A DNA stretch of 64,000 nucleotides, from assembly GCA_964457335.1 (NCBI GenBank), contig CAYWGD010000006.1, forward strand, positions 1 through 64,000, in the 5' to 3' direction. Numbering within the stretch: the stretch's first letter is position 1; each line of letters opens with the position of its first letter. This document shows positions 56,021-64,000 of the stretch, piece by piece. Source of the DNA: CAJBVW01 sp964457335 (lineage in GTDB: Bacteria > Myxococcota_A > UBA796 > SXON01). The notes beneath the pieces are model-generated. The model made no database searches. It was not told the origin of the DNA and saw only the letters and a program-made list of their open reading frames with translations. A program made the translations under genes and the position numbers.

Positions 56021-57265
56021 ATGGTCCCGATCGCCGCCCTCGCCGCCGCCTTCCTCACCTGGGAGCGGCTCGCCCCCGCCCGCCCCCTGCCCGCCGTGCC
56101 CGGCTGGACCCTCCGCCTCCTGGTCGCGAACCTCCTGCAGCTCGGCTTCGTCCTCGCGGTCGGCCCCCTCTGCGAGCGCATCACCCGGCCGCTCCTGCCG
56201 CTCGATGGCCTGCCCGACCCCGTCGCCGGCGGCGCCGTCTACCTCCTCTCCACGCTCGCCTGGTACGTGTGGCACCGCGCCCGGCACGAGAGCCGCGCGC
56301 TCTGGCTCGGGCTCCACCAGCTCCACCACAGCCCAGCCCGCATCGAGGTGGCGATGGCGTTCTACAAGCACCCGCTCGAGCAGGTGGCGAACGCGCTCCT
56401 CTCCGGCGCCATCGCGGGCCCCCTGTTCGGGCTCTCGCCCGGCGCCGCCGTCGCGTACGCCGTGCTCTCCGCCGGGGCCGAGTTCGTGTACCACACCAAC
56501 GTCCGCACGCCGCGTTGGCTCGGGTACCTCGTGCAGCGCCCCGAGATGCACCGCGTCCACCACGCCCGCGGGCGCCACACCTGCAACTACAGCGACCTGC
56601 CGCTCTGGGACCTCTTGTTCGGCACCTTCCACAACCCCGCCACGATGGACGAGGACTGCGGCTTCGAGCCCGACCAGGAGGCCCGGGTCGGCGCCATGCT
56701 CCTGTTCCAGGACGTGGTCGCCCGCCGCCGCACCACCCCGCGCCAGCTCGGGCTCGCGCTGCTCCTGCTCGTGGGGCTCGCCAGCGTCGGCGGCACGCTC
56801 CTCACCCCGCTCGCGCCCCGCGTCGGCCCCGCCGTCGCCGGCCTCGGCAAGCTCACGCTCGCCTCGCCCTTCCCCAAGGTGTTCTGCGGCCTCGACCCCG
56901 CCCCCGGGGACGCGGCGCCCACCGAGCCGGCCGGCCGCGTCGAGCCCTGGGCGTACGAGCGCGTCGTGACCGTCACCCTCGCCGACGGAACCGTCCGATC
57001 GCTGTCCTTCGACGCCGCCGTCGCCGCCCACCCCGTCGGGCCGTACATGCTCCGCAACGCGTACGGCGCCGCGGTCGCCTACGGCCCGTGGATGCCCGAC
57101 GAGACCGTGCGGGTCGTGCTCCACCACGCCGTGTGCGTCGACCCGACCTTCCGCCCGGCGCTCGGCCTCCCGCCCGACGTGCCGCCGGCCCGCCTCTCGA
57201 TCGACGCCCACCCCGCGCCCGGCCTGCCCGGCCCCGCCCGCCACCTGGAGGTCTCGTGCTCCTGA
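56021..57265 (+). CDS. Sterol desaturase/fatty acid hydroxylase family protein with C-terminal extension
   Basis: A 414-aa protein from ATG 56021 (GGAGG five bases upstream). Four to five TM helices and the His boxes WHRARHESRALW, HQLHHSP, HTNVR, and HRVHHARGRHTCNYSD give a di-iron oxygenase core (to about 235). Another TM pair and a soluble tail of about 130 residues (VVTVTLADGTVRSLSFDAAV) are beyond the usual family length. It overlaps the HTTM gene by 10 bp. Lipid or isoprenoid hydroxylation is likely. Confidence 0.8.
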   Translation: MVPIAALAAAFLTWERLAPARPLPAVPGWTLRLLVANLLQLGFVLAVGPLCERITRPLLPLDGLPDPVAGGAVYLLSTLAWYVWHRARHESRALWLGLHQLHHSPARIEVAMAFYKHPLEQVANALLSGAIAGPLFGLSPGAAVAYAVLSAGAEFVYHTNVRTPRWLGYLVQRPEMHRVHHARGRHTCNYSDLPLWDLLFGTFHNPATMDEDCGFEPDQEARVGAMLLFQDVVARRRTTPRQLGLALLLLVGLASVGGTLLTPLAPRVGPAVAGLGKLTLASPFPKVFCGLDPAPGDAAPTEPAGRVEPWAYERVVTVTLADGTVRSLSFDAAVAAHPVGPYMLRNAYGAAVAYGPWMPDETVRVVLHHAVCVDPTFRPALGLPPDVPPARLSIDAHPAPGLPGPARHLEVSCS

Positions 57266-58152
57266 CGCTGCCCGCCCCGCGGACCGGGGCCCGCCCCTCC
57301 GCCCCGCCGATGCTCGCCGTGGTGCGGATCGCCGTCGGCCTGCAGCTCGCCGTCCACTACGCGCGGCTCTTCCCCTGGGCGACGACCATCTACTCCGACC
57401 GCGGCATGCTCGCCGACCCCGCGCACAACCCGGTCCCGCTCGGGCTGTCCCCACTGTACCACCTCGACGCGCCCTGGATGATCCAACTGTTCGTGCTCGG
57501 GCTCGTCGGCTTGTCCCTCGACTTCGCCGCCGGGCTCTGGACCCGCACCGCCGGCGTCCTGCTCGCGTTGGCTGCCACGGCGCTCTGGCACCGCAACATG
57601 CTCACGCTCAACCCGTCCCTCCCCTACCTCGGCTTCTTCCTGCTCGCCCAGGCCTTCGCCCGGCCGGATCCGCCCTGGTCGCTCGATCGCTGGCGTGCGC
57701 GCCGCGAGGGGCGGCTCGCCACCCGCTTCGGCCTCGCGGACCGCCTCCCCCGCGACGTCCTCGGCGTCCTGTGGGTCGTGTACACCGTCGGTTACTCCTT
57801 CTCCGGGTACACCAAGCTCGTGAGCCCGAGTTGGGCCGACGGCACCGCCGTGGCACGTTTGCTCCGCGGGCCCGTCGCGCTCGACAACCCGCTCGCCCAC
57901 GCCGTCGGGGCGCTCCCCGACCCGGTGCTCGCGGTGGCAACCTGGGGCGTGGTCGCGCTCGAGCTCCTCGCCGCGCCCCTCGCGCTCGTCCGCGGCCTGC
58001 GCCCCGCGCTCTGGGTCGCGATCCTCGGCATGCACGCCGGGCTCCTGCTGCTGGTCGGCCTCCAGGACATCTCCTGGGGCATGCTCGTCACCCACCTCGC
58101 GCTGTTCGACCAACGTTGGTTGGAGCGGGCGTCCGCGGCGCCGGCCCGGTGA
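57256..58152 (+). CDS. HTTM domain protein (vitamin K-dependent carboxylase-like)
   Basis: A 298-aa polytopic protein from GTG 57256 (GGAGG upstream) with about seven TM helices. The early segment VRIAVGLQLAVHYARLFPWA, the loop YSDRGMLADPAHNP, and VGYSFSGYTKLVSPSWADGT match the horizontally transferred transmembrane (HTTM) domain. No gamma-carboxylase C-terminal domain is present. Translationally coupled to the hydroxylase, suggesting one membrane enzyme unit. Function unknown. Confidence 0.75.
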   Translation: MLLTLPAPRTGARPSAPPMLAVVRIAVGLQLAVHYARLFPWATTIYSDRGMLADPAHNPVPLGLSPLYHLDAPWMIQLFVLGLVGLSLDFAAGLWTRTAGVLLALAATALWHRNMLTLNPSLPYLGFFLLAQAFARPDPPWSLDRWRARREGRLATRFGLADRLPRDVLGVLWVVYTVGYSFSGYTKLVSPSWADGTAVARLLRGPVALDNPLAHAVGALPDPVLAVATWGVVALELLAAPLALVRGLRPALWVAILGMHAGLLLLVGLQDISWGMLVTHLALFDQRWLERASAAPAR

Positions 58153-58796
58153 CCGGTTCGGGGGCCCCCGGTTCGGGCGGTGACCGATCCGGGCGGCCCC
58201 CGGCCGAAGACGGCCGGGTCGGGTGTCCTCCGGGCTCGGGCCGGAGGCCCTCGGTCGGCCGGCCCTGCGCCGGCCGACGGCCGCGGGCCCCCGATCCCGC
58301 GGTGGCCTCCGGCCCATCGCCCTCGCGCGCCCGCGGCCCCCTCCGGCCCCCCTGCCGCGTCCCCCCGCGCCGGTCCCCCCGACCGTCTCGGATGAGCGCG
58401 AGCTCTGGGCGCCCAGCGACCACAACTCGGGTTCGGGGCTCACCCCCGCGACCGCGCGAGGGGACCGGAGGGCGGTGCGGGCGCGGCGCGGCCCGGGGCC
58501 GGAGGCCGCGCCCCCGTCATCCGGCCCGCACCGGTCGGGCCGCGCGCGGCGGCCCGACGGAGGCCCTCCGGGCCGACCCCGCAGGGCACCGACCCCGGCC
58601 CCCGGCCGGGGGCGCGCCCGCGCCGCCATCCGGCCCCCATGCCGCGGGAGAGGCTGAGTTGATCCGCACGGAATTACCCGATGAAACGTCACGACCTCAG
58701 AACGCACGACGAGCGCACGGCTGTCGCGACACCAAATGCGTTCGAAGGGGCGTACGCTCGAGGAGCGCCCTGACGGCGCGAACGGAGGTACAAGCC
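58153..58796. other. 644-bp GC-rich intergenic region
   Basis: Bases 58153-58640 are extremely GC-rich with many short self-complementary motifs (CGGCCGAAGACGGCCG near 58201; CCGGCCGACGGCCG near 58270; CCCCCGGCCGGGGG near 58600). Frames exist on all strands, but none has protein-like composition. Similar sequence occurs at 13997-14060 and at 1-120. From 58660 the DNA is less GC-rich and likely carries the promoter of the RTX gene. Confidence 0.5.
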
Positions 58797-59657
58797 ATGA
58801 CTCTCGCGCTCCTTCTCTCGTCCCTCGTGCTCGTCCCCGACGCCCACGCCGACGACTGCGTCTACTGGCCGTACACCGCGTGCAACGGCGGCGGCGCCAA
58901 CGACATCTGCGACTACACGGGCGGCGGCCTCGACCTCACCTGCGATCTCCAGCTGAACCCGGGTACGGGCGACGGCGTCCTGACCGCGATCACCAGCACC
59001 ACCGGCAGCGGCCAGTGGGAGATCTGGGGCGTCGACGAGGAGGGCAACAACTTCTGCTGCGAGATGGCGCCGCCCCAGCGCTACTTCTACGTGTACGGCA
59101 CCACGCAGAACGACGCGATCGCCCTGCAGAACGTCGACGGCGCCACGACCTACAACCTCGAGGGCGCGACGGCGTTCGTGTACTCGCTCCAGGGCACGGA
59201 CGACATCTTCGGCGCCGACACCACCTCGACGCTGGAGGAGCTCTGGGGCGGCCCCGGCATCGACTACATCTGGGGCTACGCGGGCGTCGACCTGATCCTG
59301 GGCGAGCAGGATGCCGACGTCCTCTGGGGCGGCGACGACGCCGACGAGATCGACGGCGGCACCGGGAACGACGAGATCCACGGCGGGTACGGGGATGACG
59401 TCATCCACGGCGGGGAGACGGACGCCGGCGCCGACCGCGTGAAGGGCGACGACGGGAACGACGTCATCGACGGCTGGGACGGGGACGACATGCTCTGCGG
59501 CGGGAACGGCGACGACATCCTCGACGGCGAGGGGGGCGACGACGACCTCTACGGAGGGAACAACGTCGACACGATCGACGGGGGTGGCGGGACCTCCGAC
59601 AACTGCGACGGGCCGTCGACGAACTGCGAGGGCCCCCTCGCCACCTGCCCCTGGTGA
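58797..59657 (+). CDS. Secreted RTX-type calcium-binding repeat protein
   Basis: A 286-aa protein from ATG 58797 (GGAGG upstream). Signal peptide MTLALLLSSLVLVPDAHAD, a Cys-containing N-terminal domain of about 130 residues, then about eight RTX nonapeptides (GGTGNDEIHGGYGDDVIHGG, GGNGDDILDGEGGDD type) that bind Ca2+ as a beta-roll. It ends in a short Cys-containing tail. Although RTX proteins usually leave by type I secretion, this one has a Sec signal. No type I transporter is nearby. Confidence 0.85.
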   Translation: MTLALLLSSLVLVPDAHADDCVYWPYTACNGGGANDICDYTGGGLDLTCDLQLNPGTGDGVLTAITSTTGSGQWEIWGVDEEGNNFCCEMAPPQRYFYVYGTTQNDAIALQNVDGATTYNLEGATAFVYSLQGTDDIFGADTTSTLEELWGGPGIDYIWGYAGVDLILGEQDADVLWGGDDADEIDGGTGNDEIHGGYGDDVIHGGETDAGADRVKGDDGNDVIDGWDGDDMLCGGNGDDILDGEGGDDDLYGGNNVDTIDGGGGTSDNCDGPSTNCEGPLATCPW

Positions 59658-59662
59658 CCGGC

Positions 59663-59697
59663 GCGAGGTCCACCCCCTGACCGGGCGCGGACCTCGC
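59663..59697. terminator. Inverted repeat between convergent genes
   Basis: GCGAGGTCC (59663-59671) and GGACCTCGC (59689-59697) form a 9-bp stem with a 17-base loop in the 55-bp gap between the RTX and GNAT-like genes. There is no T-tract, so termination is inferred from position. Confidence 0.4.
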
Positions 59698-59712
59698 CGC
59701 GGGCGGGTGAGC

Positions 59713-60516
59713 TCACACGCCCGGGGCCCGCTCCCGCGTGGCCCGGAACGGCTGGCCCAGGGCGCGCAGCAGGCAGGTCCACACGCTCGCGAGCCCGAGG
59801 CTCGTGAGCACGGGGAGCGCGTCCCCCTGCTCGTGGCCGGGGTTGAGGGCGGCGTACGCGCGGGCGTGCGGGTTCTTCGCCAGCACCTCGGGCGGGATGC
59901 GGGCGAGGTCCGGGTGGAGGCGGCGCTCGGCGATCGGCCGGCACACCCGGCGCGCGGGATCCCAGTCCTCGCCGAACACGTCGGCGCACACGCGGTCGTA
60001 GAGCTCGGCGTCGCCACGGTCGTCGGGGCGCGGCCAGGCGTGGGGCAGCGCGCCGACGGCCACCGCGTACGCCCGCCAGCTGTCCGTCTCCATGAGCCAG
60101 TACAGCGCGCGCCGCCCGAACGTCCCCCGGCGGATCAGCGTGTGGACCCCGGCGTAGGGGACGAGCCCGCGGCCGCGCCACGCGGGGTCGACGGTGACGG
60201 TGCCCGTGTAGAGGATGCGGGCCGGCCGACCGCCGACCGTGCGGTCGAGGACGCGGAGCCCGGTCGTGCCGACGAGGCGCCCCGACGCGCGGTCACGGTA
60301 GAGGATGATCTCGTCGTAGTGGGCGAGCTGCTCGTAGAACCACGCGCGGTTCGTGTTCACCGAGGTGCATGCGAGGCTCCACGCCTCGTCCCGCTCCCCG
60401 GCCGTCAGCTCGGCGGGCCGCTTGAAGGAGAGGGTGGCCGCGAGGGGCCCGGGGAGGAGCGAAGCCGTCGGACGGGCGATGGCGGGCGCGGAGGGGACGG
60501 ACGGGGCGGACAGCAT
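59713..60516 (-). CDS. GNAT-like acetyltransferase
   Basis: A 267-aa protein. The acyl-CoA-binding turn of GNAT enzymes is visible in ILYTGTVTVDPAWRGRGLVP. Before it are DEAWSLACTSVNTNRAWFYE and IILYRDRASGRLVGTTGLRV, typical of the first strands. The C-terminal half is longer than a minimal GNAT and lacks known motifs. The substrate cannot be predicted. The region upstream of its start contains the TTGCAGCGCC repeats. Confidence 0.6.
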   Translation of the reverse strand: MLSAPSVPSAPAIARPTASLLPGPLAATLSFKRPAELTAGERDEAWSLACTSVNTNRAWFYEQLAHYDEIILYRDRASGRLVGTTGLRVLDRTVGGRPARILYTGTVTVDPAWRGRGLVPYAGVHTLIRRGTFGRRALYWLMETDSWRAYAVAVGALPHAWPRPDDRGDAELYDRVCADVFGEDWDPARRVCRPIAERRLHPDLARIPPEVLAKNPHARAYAALNPGHEQGDALPVLTSLGLASVWTCLLRALGQPFRATRERAPGV

Positions 60517-60537
60517 GGGCCGAACGTCGCATGCGGG

Positions 60538-60572
60538 GGCGCTGCAATGCCGTTGCAGCGCCTTGCAGCGCC
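60538..60572. promoter_or_regulatory. Hairpin with tandem TTGCAGCGCC
   Basis: GGCGCTGCAA (60538-60547), 5-base loop, TTGCAGCGCC (60553-60562), then the same TTGCAGCGCC again (60563-60572). It lies between the stop of the sigma-54-type activator and the start of the GNAT-like gene on the same strand, so it could be a terminator of the first or an operator of the second. Confidence 0.45.
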
Positions 60573-60585
60573 GTGCGGGCCCACG

Positions 60586-62199
60586 TCACGGCTGGACGAT
60601 GGCGATGGTGGCGTGGCCGAGGCGGAGCTGTCCCGCGTCGAGGCGGCGCTCGAACAGGTGGTCGGCGCCGGGCACGTCCGCGTCGGCGAGCTGCCGGCGG
60701 GCGCGGAAGAGGTGGGTCAACAGCAGGTTCGGATCGAGGCGGAGCCGCCGGCAGAGCTCGTCCCGGTGGATCCAGCCCCGCTCCTCGGGCGGGAGCTCGC
60801 CGGCCTGCTCGTCGGCGGCGCGCACGCGGGCGAGGGTGAGGAGCGTGTAGGTATGGGTGCGGGGCCGCAGGGTGAACGAGCGGTCGCCCCAGGTGACGGT
60901 CAGCTCGACGTGCTCCTCGTCGCGGCTCACGTGGAAGCGGAGCGCGACCCCGGTGTCCGGGCGGGCCTCGCCGGGCGGCGGGGGGCTCGGGGCGGTCTCC
61001 GGGACGCTCGGGGGCTCGACCGGCGCGAGGCGCGGCACGGCGCAGGCCGGCCGGTCCAGGTCGCGCTCGACCATCCGGGCGACGACCACGCGGAGCTCCC
61101 GGGTGTTTCCGGGCCACGGGGCGTCCATCAACGCCTCGACGACCTCGCGCCCGAGCCACGCGTCGCCGCCCGTCGGCCACCCGCGCCCCCGGCGCGCGAG
61201 CTCCGCGCGCACGAAGCACACCGCCTGCACCGCCACGTCCACCGGGCGCTCCCGGAGCGGGGGCACGTGGACCGTCACGTGCGCGAGCCGGTGGTAGAGC
61301 GGGGCCCGGAAGGCCCCCTCGGCGCACGCGCGCGCGAGGTCGGCGTCGGTCGCCGACACGATGCGCACGTCGACACGGCGTGCCGGGCCGCCGACGGGCT
61401 GCACCTCTCCCGTCTCGATGGCGCGCAGGAGCTGGGCCTGGACCTCCCGCGGGCAGGCCACCACCTCGTCGAGCAGCAGCGTGCCCCCGTCGGCCTCGCC
61501 GAAGTACCCCCGCGCGTCGGCGTCCGCGCCGGGGAACGCGCCGCGGACGTGGCCGAAGAGCTGGCTCGGGCCGGCCACGCCGGAGAGCGCCGCGGCGTTC
61601 ACGGCCACGAACGGCTGCTCCACGCGCGGCCCGCAGGCGTGGAGGGCACGGGCGACGAGCTCCTTGCCGGTCCCGGACTCCCCCGTGATGAGCACGGACG
61701 CATCCGAACGCGCCGCGGCCACCGTCGCCTCCGCCACCACCTCCAGCTCGGCGCTCGCGCCGACGAGCGCGGGGAGGATGCCGGGCCGGGGCCGGGGGCC
61801 GAGCCGCACGTGCAGGAGCGCGCCGCGGCCGAGCCCGATCCGGACGCCGCGGGCAAGCGCCGCGGTGGGCACGGGCGCGCCCTCCCGGCCGGGCTCGCCG
61901 TCCACGTCGAAGCGGAGCCCCGCGCGCATCGGCCAGCACTCGAGCCCCGCGGGCGTGGCGAGGAGCTGCAGCGGGGAGCGGCTGATGTGCTGGTCGTCGA
62001 GCGGGGCGCCGTCGCTGAAGACGGGCTCCTGGCGGGAGAGCTCGATCGACGTCCCGGCGTCGGCCCAGGGGACCCACACGAACGCGCCGATCCGCGCGGG
62101 GTCGCGGTGCCATGCGACGACCACGCGCAGCCCGAGCGCGTCCGTGGGCGCGCCGGCGTGGGTGGGGTCGTCGAGGGTGGTCTCTCCGGAAGGGCGCAT
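60586..62199 (-). CDS. Sigma-54-type activator with FHA-like N-terminus and altered GAFTGA loop
   Basis: A 537-aa protein. The N-terminal 165 residues look like a divergent FHA domain (SRSPLQLLATPAGLECWPMR). The AAA+ domain has Walker A ESGTGKEL, loop GHVRGAFPGADADARGYFGE, Walker B TLLLDEV, and an arginine-finger region PLYHRLAHVTVHVPPLRERP. The GAFTGA motif that contacts sigma-54 reads GAFPGA. Instead of a Fis helix the C-terminus has a winged-helix-like domain (RTHTYTLLTLARVRAADEQA, HRDELCRRLRLDPNLLLTHL). Divergent from a Ser/Thr kinase, which may phosphorylate a partner recognised by the FHA. Confidence 0.85.
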   Translation of the reverse strand: MRPSGETTLDDPTHAGAPTDALGLRVVVAWHRDPARIGAFVWVPWADAGTSIELSRQEPVFSDGAPLDDQHISRSPLQLLATPAGLECWPMRAGLRFDVDGEPGREGAPVPTAALARGVRIGLGRGALLHVRLGPRPRPGILPALVGASAELEVVAEATVAAARSDASVLITGESGTGKELVARALHACGPRVEQPFVAVNAAALSGVAGPSQLFGHVRGAFPGADADARGYFGEADGGTLLLDEVVACPREVQAQLLRAIETGEVQPVGGPARRVDVRIVSATDADLARACAEGAFRAPLYHRLAHVTVHVPPLRERPVDVAVQAVCFVRAELARRGRGWPTGGDAWLGREVVEALMDAPWPGNTRELRVVVARMVERDLDRPACAVPRLAPVEPPSVPETAPSPPPPGEARPDTGVALRFHVSRDEEHVELTVTWGDRSFTLRPRTHTYTLLTLARVRAADEQAGELPPEERGWIHRDELCRRLRLDPNLLLTHLFRARRQLADADVPGADHLFERRLDAGQLRLGHATIAIVQP

Positions 62200-62351
62200 G
62201 GGGAGGCCCGCGAAGGATAGCCGAAGTGTCCTCCGCGCCGCGGATGCGCACCCCGGGCTCCTCCGCGTCCCCTCCTGGGGCCGCGTGGTACGCTCGCCGG
62301 GGTGTCCCGACGCCCATCGCCCCCGCGCGTGGCCCGCTCCCCGGGGGCTCC

Positions 62352-64000
62352 GTGACGGAGCGCGAGCCCGTCGACGCCGCGGCGACCCTGGATGAGGGTC
62401 CGGAGGAGGTCCGGGGGCGGTTCCCGGGCCTCCGCGTCGACCGGCGGATCGGGTCCGGCGGGAGCGGCGTCGTGTTCCGCGCGTGGAGCGAGGCGCGAGG
62501 CGCGTGGGTCGCGCTGAAGGTGCTGCGCGCCGGGCGCTGGGCGAGCGACGCCCAGCGGGTCCGGTTCGCCCGCGAGGTCGCGGTGCACCGGGGCCTCGAC
62601 GACCCGGGCGTGGTGCGGATCTTCGAGGACGGAGAGAGCGACGACGGCGCGCGGTGGCTCACGATGGAGCTGGTCGACGGCCCGTCGCTCCAGGGCCTCC
62701 TCGACACCGGCGCCCTGCCGCCCGTCCGCGAGCGCGTGGCCTGGGTCGTCCGCCTCGCCCGGACGCTCGCCCGCCTGCACGCCCGGGGGGTGTTCCACCG
62801 GGACGTGAAGCCCTCCAACGTGCTGCTCGCAGGGGGACGGGAGCCCCGCCTCGCGGACTTCGGCGTCGTGATGTCCGAGGCCGAGTCGCGCCTCACGGTC
62901 GGCAGCCGCGCGGTCGGGACGCCGCGGTTCATGCCGCCCGAGCAGCTCGCGGGGGAGGTGTCGGAGTGGGGGCGCGTCGACCTCTATGCCCTCGGCCTCG
63001 TGCTCGCCGAGCTCCTCGGCGGGCGGCGGGACGGCCGCTCGACCGGATCGCTGGCGCTCGAGCACGTGGACGCGGACCTCCGCTGGATCGTCGCGCGCGC
63101 GGCGTCTCCCCTCCCCGCGTCCCGCTATGCGACCGTGGCGGCGTTCGGCGACGACCTCGAGCGCTGGCTCGCCGGGCGGTCCGTGCGCTGGCGTCCCTCG
63201 GCCCTGCTGTGGCGGACCCGCGAGCAGGCCCGCTTCCGGGTGTCGCTCCTCGCCCTCGCCACGGGCGTGGGGGTGGTCCTGGCCGTCGCGGTCGTGGGGT
63301 ACCGGTGGTCGGAGGCGCGGCGGGAGGCCGCCACGGCGCGGGAGTGGGCGGGCGCGCGGGAGCGCCTCGTGGCGCTCTGGGACGCGGGGGACACCGCCGG
63401 CGCGGAGCAGTGGGTGCGCCGCTTCGCCGAGGACCCGGCCCGGCGCGACACGGCCGCGCTCGGGGACGCCTGGCTCGACCTCGCGGGGCTCCAGCGGGCG
63501 TCGCTCGCCTCGGACGCGGAGCTCGACTCGATCGCCGGCGCGCTCGCGGCCACCACCGCCCCCGGCGTGCGCGCCCGCGCGGTCGCGCAGCTCGTGGACG
63601 CCTACCGCCGGACACGCAGCTGGGCGGCGCTCGATCGCCTTCTGGGCGCCGACCTGCCGGTCGCGCTCCCCCCCGACCTCCGACGCGAGGCCGCCGTGGA
63701 CGTCGCGCTCGCCGCCGGCGACCTCCCGCGCGCCCTCGCGCTCCTGCCGCCCGATCGCGCCGTGCTCCTCGCGCCGTTCGGGCAGGTCCACGCCTTCCCG
63801 AACACGGTGCGCAGCGGGGTGGACACCGACGGCGACGGGCGGCTCGAGTGGATCGACAGCACGCCCGGCGTGCTCGTGCCGATTCGCGACGGCGAGCGGT
63901 GGCACGTCCCGCCCGACGTCCGCGCGACCACGCGCCTCTCCGACGGGCGGGTGCTGGCGACGGGAGGACCGGACCTGTGGGCGCTCGGGCCCGGGGGCGC
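62352..64000 (+). CDS. Ser/Thr protein kinase, C-terminus beyond window
   Basis: Open from GTG 62352 to the window end (549 codons seen). Hanks-type kinase: glycine loop RRIGSGGSGVVFRAW, VALKVLRAG (Lys), HRDVKPSNVLLAG catalytic loop, LADFGVVMSE, and GTPRFMPPEQLAGE activation segment. After about residue 285 comes one TM (LLALATGVGVVLAVAVVGYRW), then an extracytoplasmic helical part and, near the end, VDTDGDGRLEWIDSTPGVL, which looks like the start of an FG-GAP-like propeller. It probably senses an outside signal and acts with the divergent FHA-containing activator. Confidence 0.87.
   Translation, partial: MTEREPVDAAATLDEGPEEVRGRFPGLRVDRRIGSGGSGVVFRAWSEARGAWVALKVLRAGRWASDAQRVRFAREVAVHRGLDDPGVVRIFEDGESDDGARWLTMELVDGPSLQGLLDTGALPPVRERVAWVVRLARTLARLHARGVFHRDVKPSNVLLAGGREPRLADFGVVMSEAESRLTVGSRAVGTPRFMPPEQLAGEVSEWGRVDLYALGLVLAELLGGRRDGRSTGSLALEHVDADLRWIVARAASPLPASRYATVAAFGDDLERWLAGRSVRWRPSALLWRTREQARFRVSLLALATGVGVVLAVAVVGYRWSEARREAATAREWAGARERLVALWDAGDTAGAEQWVRRFAEDPARRDTAALGDAWLDLAGLQRASLASDAELDSIAGALAATTAPGVRARAVAQLVDAYRRTRSWAALDRLLGADLPVALPPDLRREAAVDVALAAGDLPRALALLPPDRAVLLAPFGQVHAFPNTVRSGVDTDGDGRLEWIDSTPGVLVPIRDGERWHVPPDVRATTRLSDGRVLATGGPDLWALGPGG

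Noticed and set aside
58180..58660. Open frames in the GC-rich intergenic region after the HTTM gene
   Set aside because: All are dominated by Pro, Arg, Gly and Ala with no start signal, and the DNA is full of self-complementary GC motifs; coding is not supported.
1..64000. tRNA, rRNA, insertion sequences, integrases
   Set aside because: I looked for tRNA-like cloverleaf ends, rRNA signatures and transposase motifs and saw none; a tRNAscan/Infernal run would settle RNA genes.

Overview
The window is 64 kb of very GC-rich DNA (over 70 % by eye). The gene content points to a Myxococcota (former Deltaproteobacteria) chromosome. There are many lipoproteins with Thr/Asp/Ser-rich linkers after the lipobox, two large proteins that combine MopE-type Cys/Asp repeats with FG-GAP propellers, a sigma-54-type activator with a non-Fis C-terminus next to a Ser/Thr kinase, and a large SARP-NTPase-TPR regulator. 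This placement rests on gene style; no rRNA, tRNA or phylogenetic marker is present.

0.5-14 kb is a compact polyketide locus. Upstream of HMG-CoA synthase lies an 11-bp-period direct repeat. Then come HMGS, ECH1, ECH2, a free ACP, a free KS (the five parts of a beta-branching cassette), a 1903-aa PKS with the order KS-AT-KS-ACP-TE, a lipocalin-like protein and a SARP-family regulator. Most junctions overlap or nearly touch. The PKS carries nine 26-bp imperfect palindromes in its linkers, all in one reading phase, plus a copy of a second, GC-rich dispersed repeat. A broken sulfotransferase follows (14.1-14.85 kb).

15-30 kb holds surface and secreted proteins (two related propeller-like lipoproteins, a CpXC protein, a putative zincin), an RND efflux pump with its adaptor, a rhomboid protease and an RlmJ-like protein. 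30-40 kb holds a MopE/lamin-tail/FG-GAP lipoprotein, membrane glycosyltransferase-like proteins, an SGNH hydrolase, a GH20 hexosaminidase and a deoxynucleoside kinase. 40-44.4 kb holds a divergent ECF41 sigma factor / AhpD-like pair with matching promoters on both sides, a clear MutH, a hemerythrin, a small hydroxylase and an FMN reductase.

44.4-52.5 kb looks like an accessory, possibly defence-related, segment: a second MopE/FG-GAP protein, a zinc-finger/RHH cassette flanked by 28-bp direct repeats, and a 1574-aa TIR-NTPase-TPR protein with about 24 repeats in visibly less GC-rich DNA. 52.7-64 kb has a DNRLRE-like lipoprotein, a winged-helix regulator with a paired palindromic operator facing a hydroxylase/HTTM gene pair, an RTX-type protein, a GNAT-like protein, a sigma-54-type activator whose GAFTGA loop reads GAFPGA, and a Ser/Thr kinase that runs off the window end.
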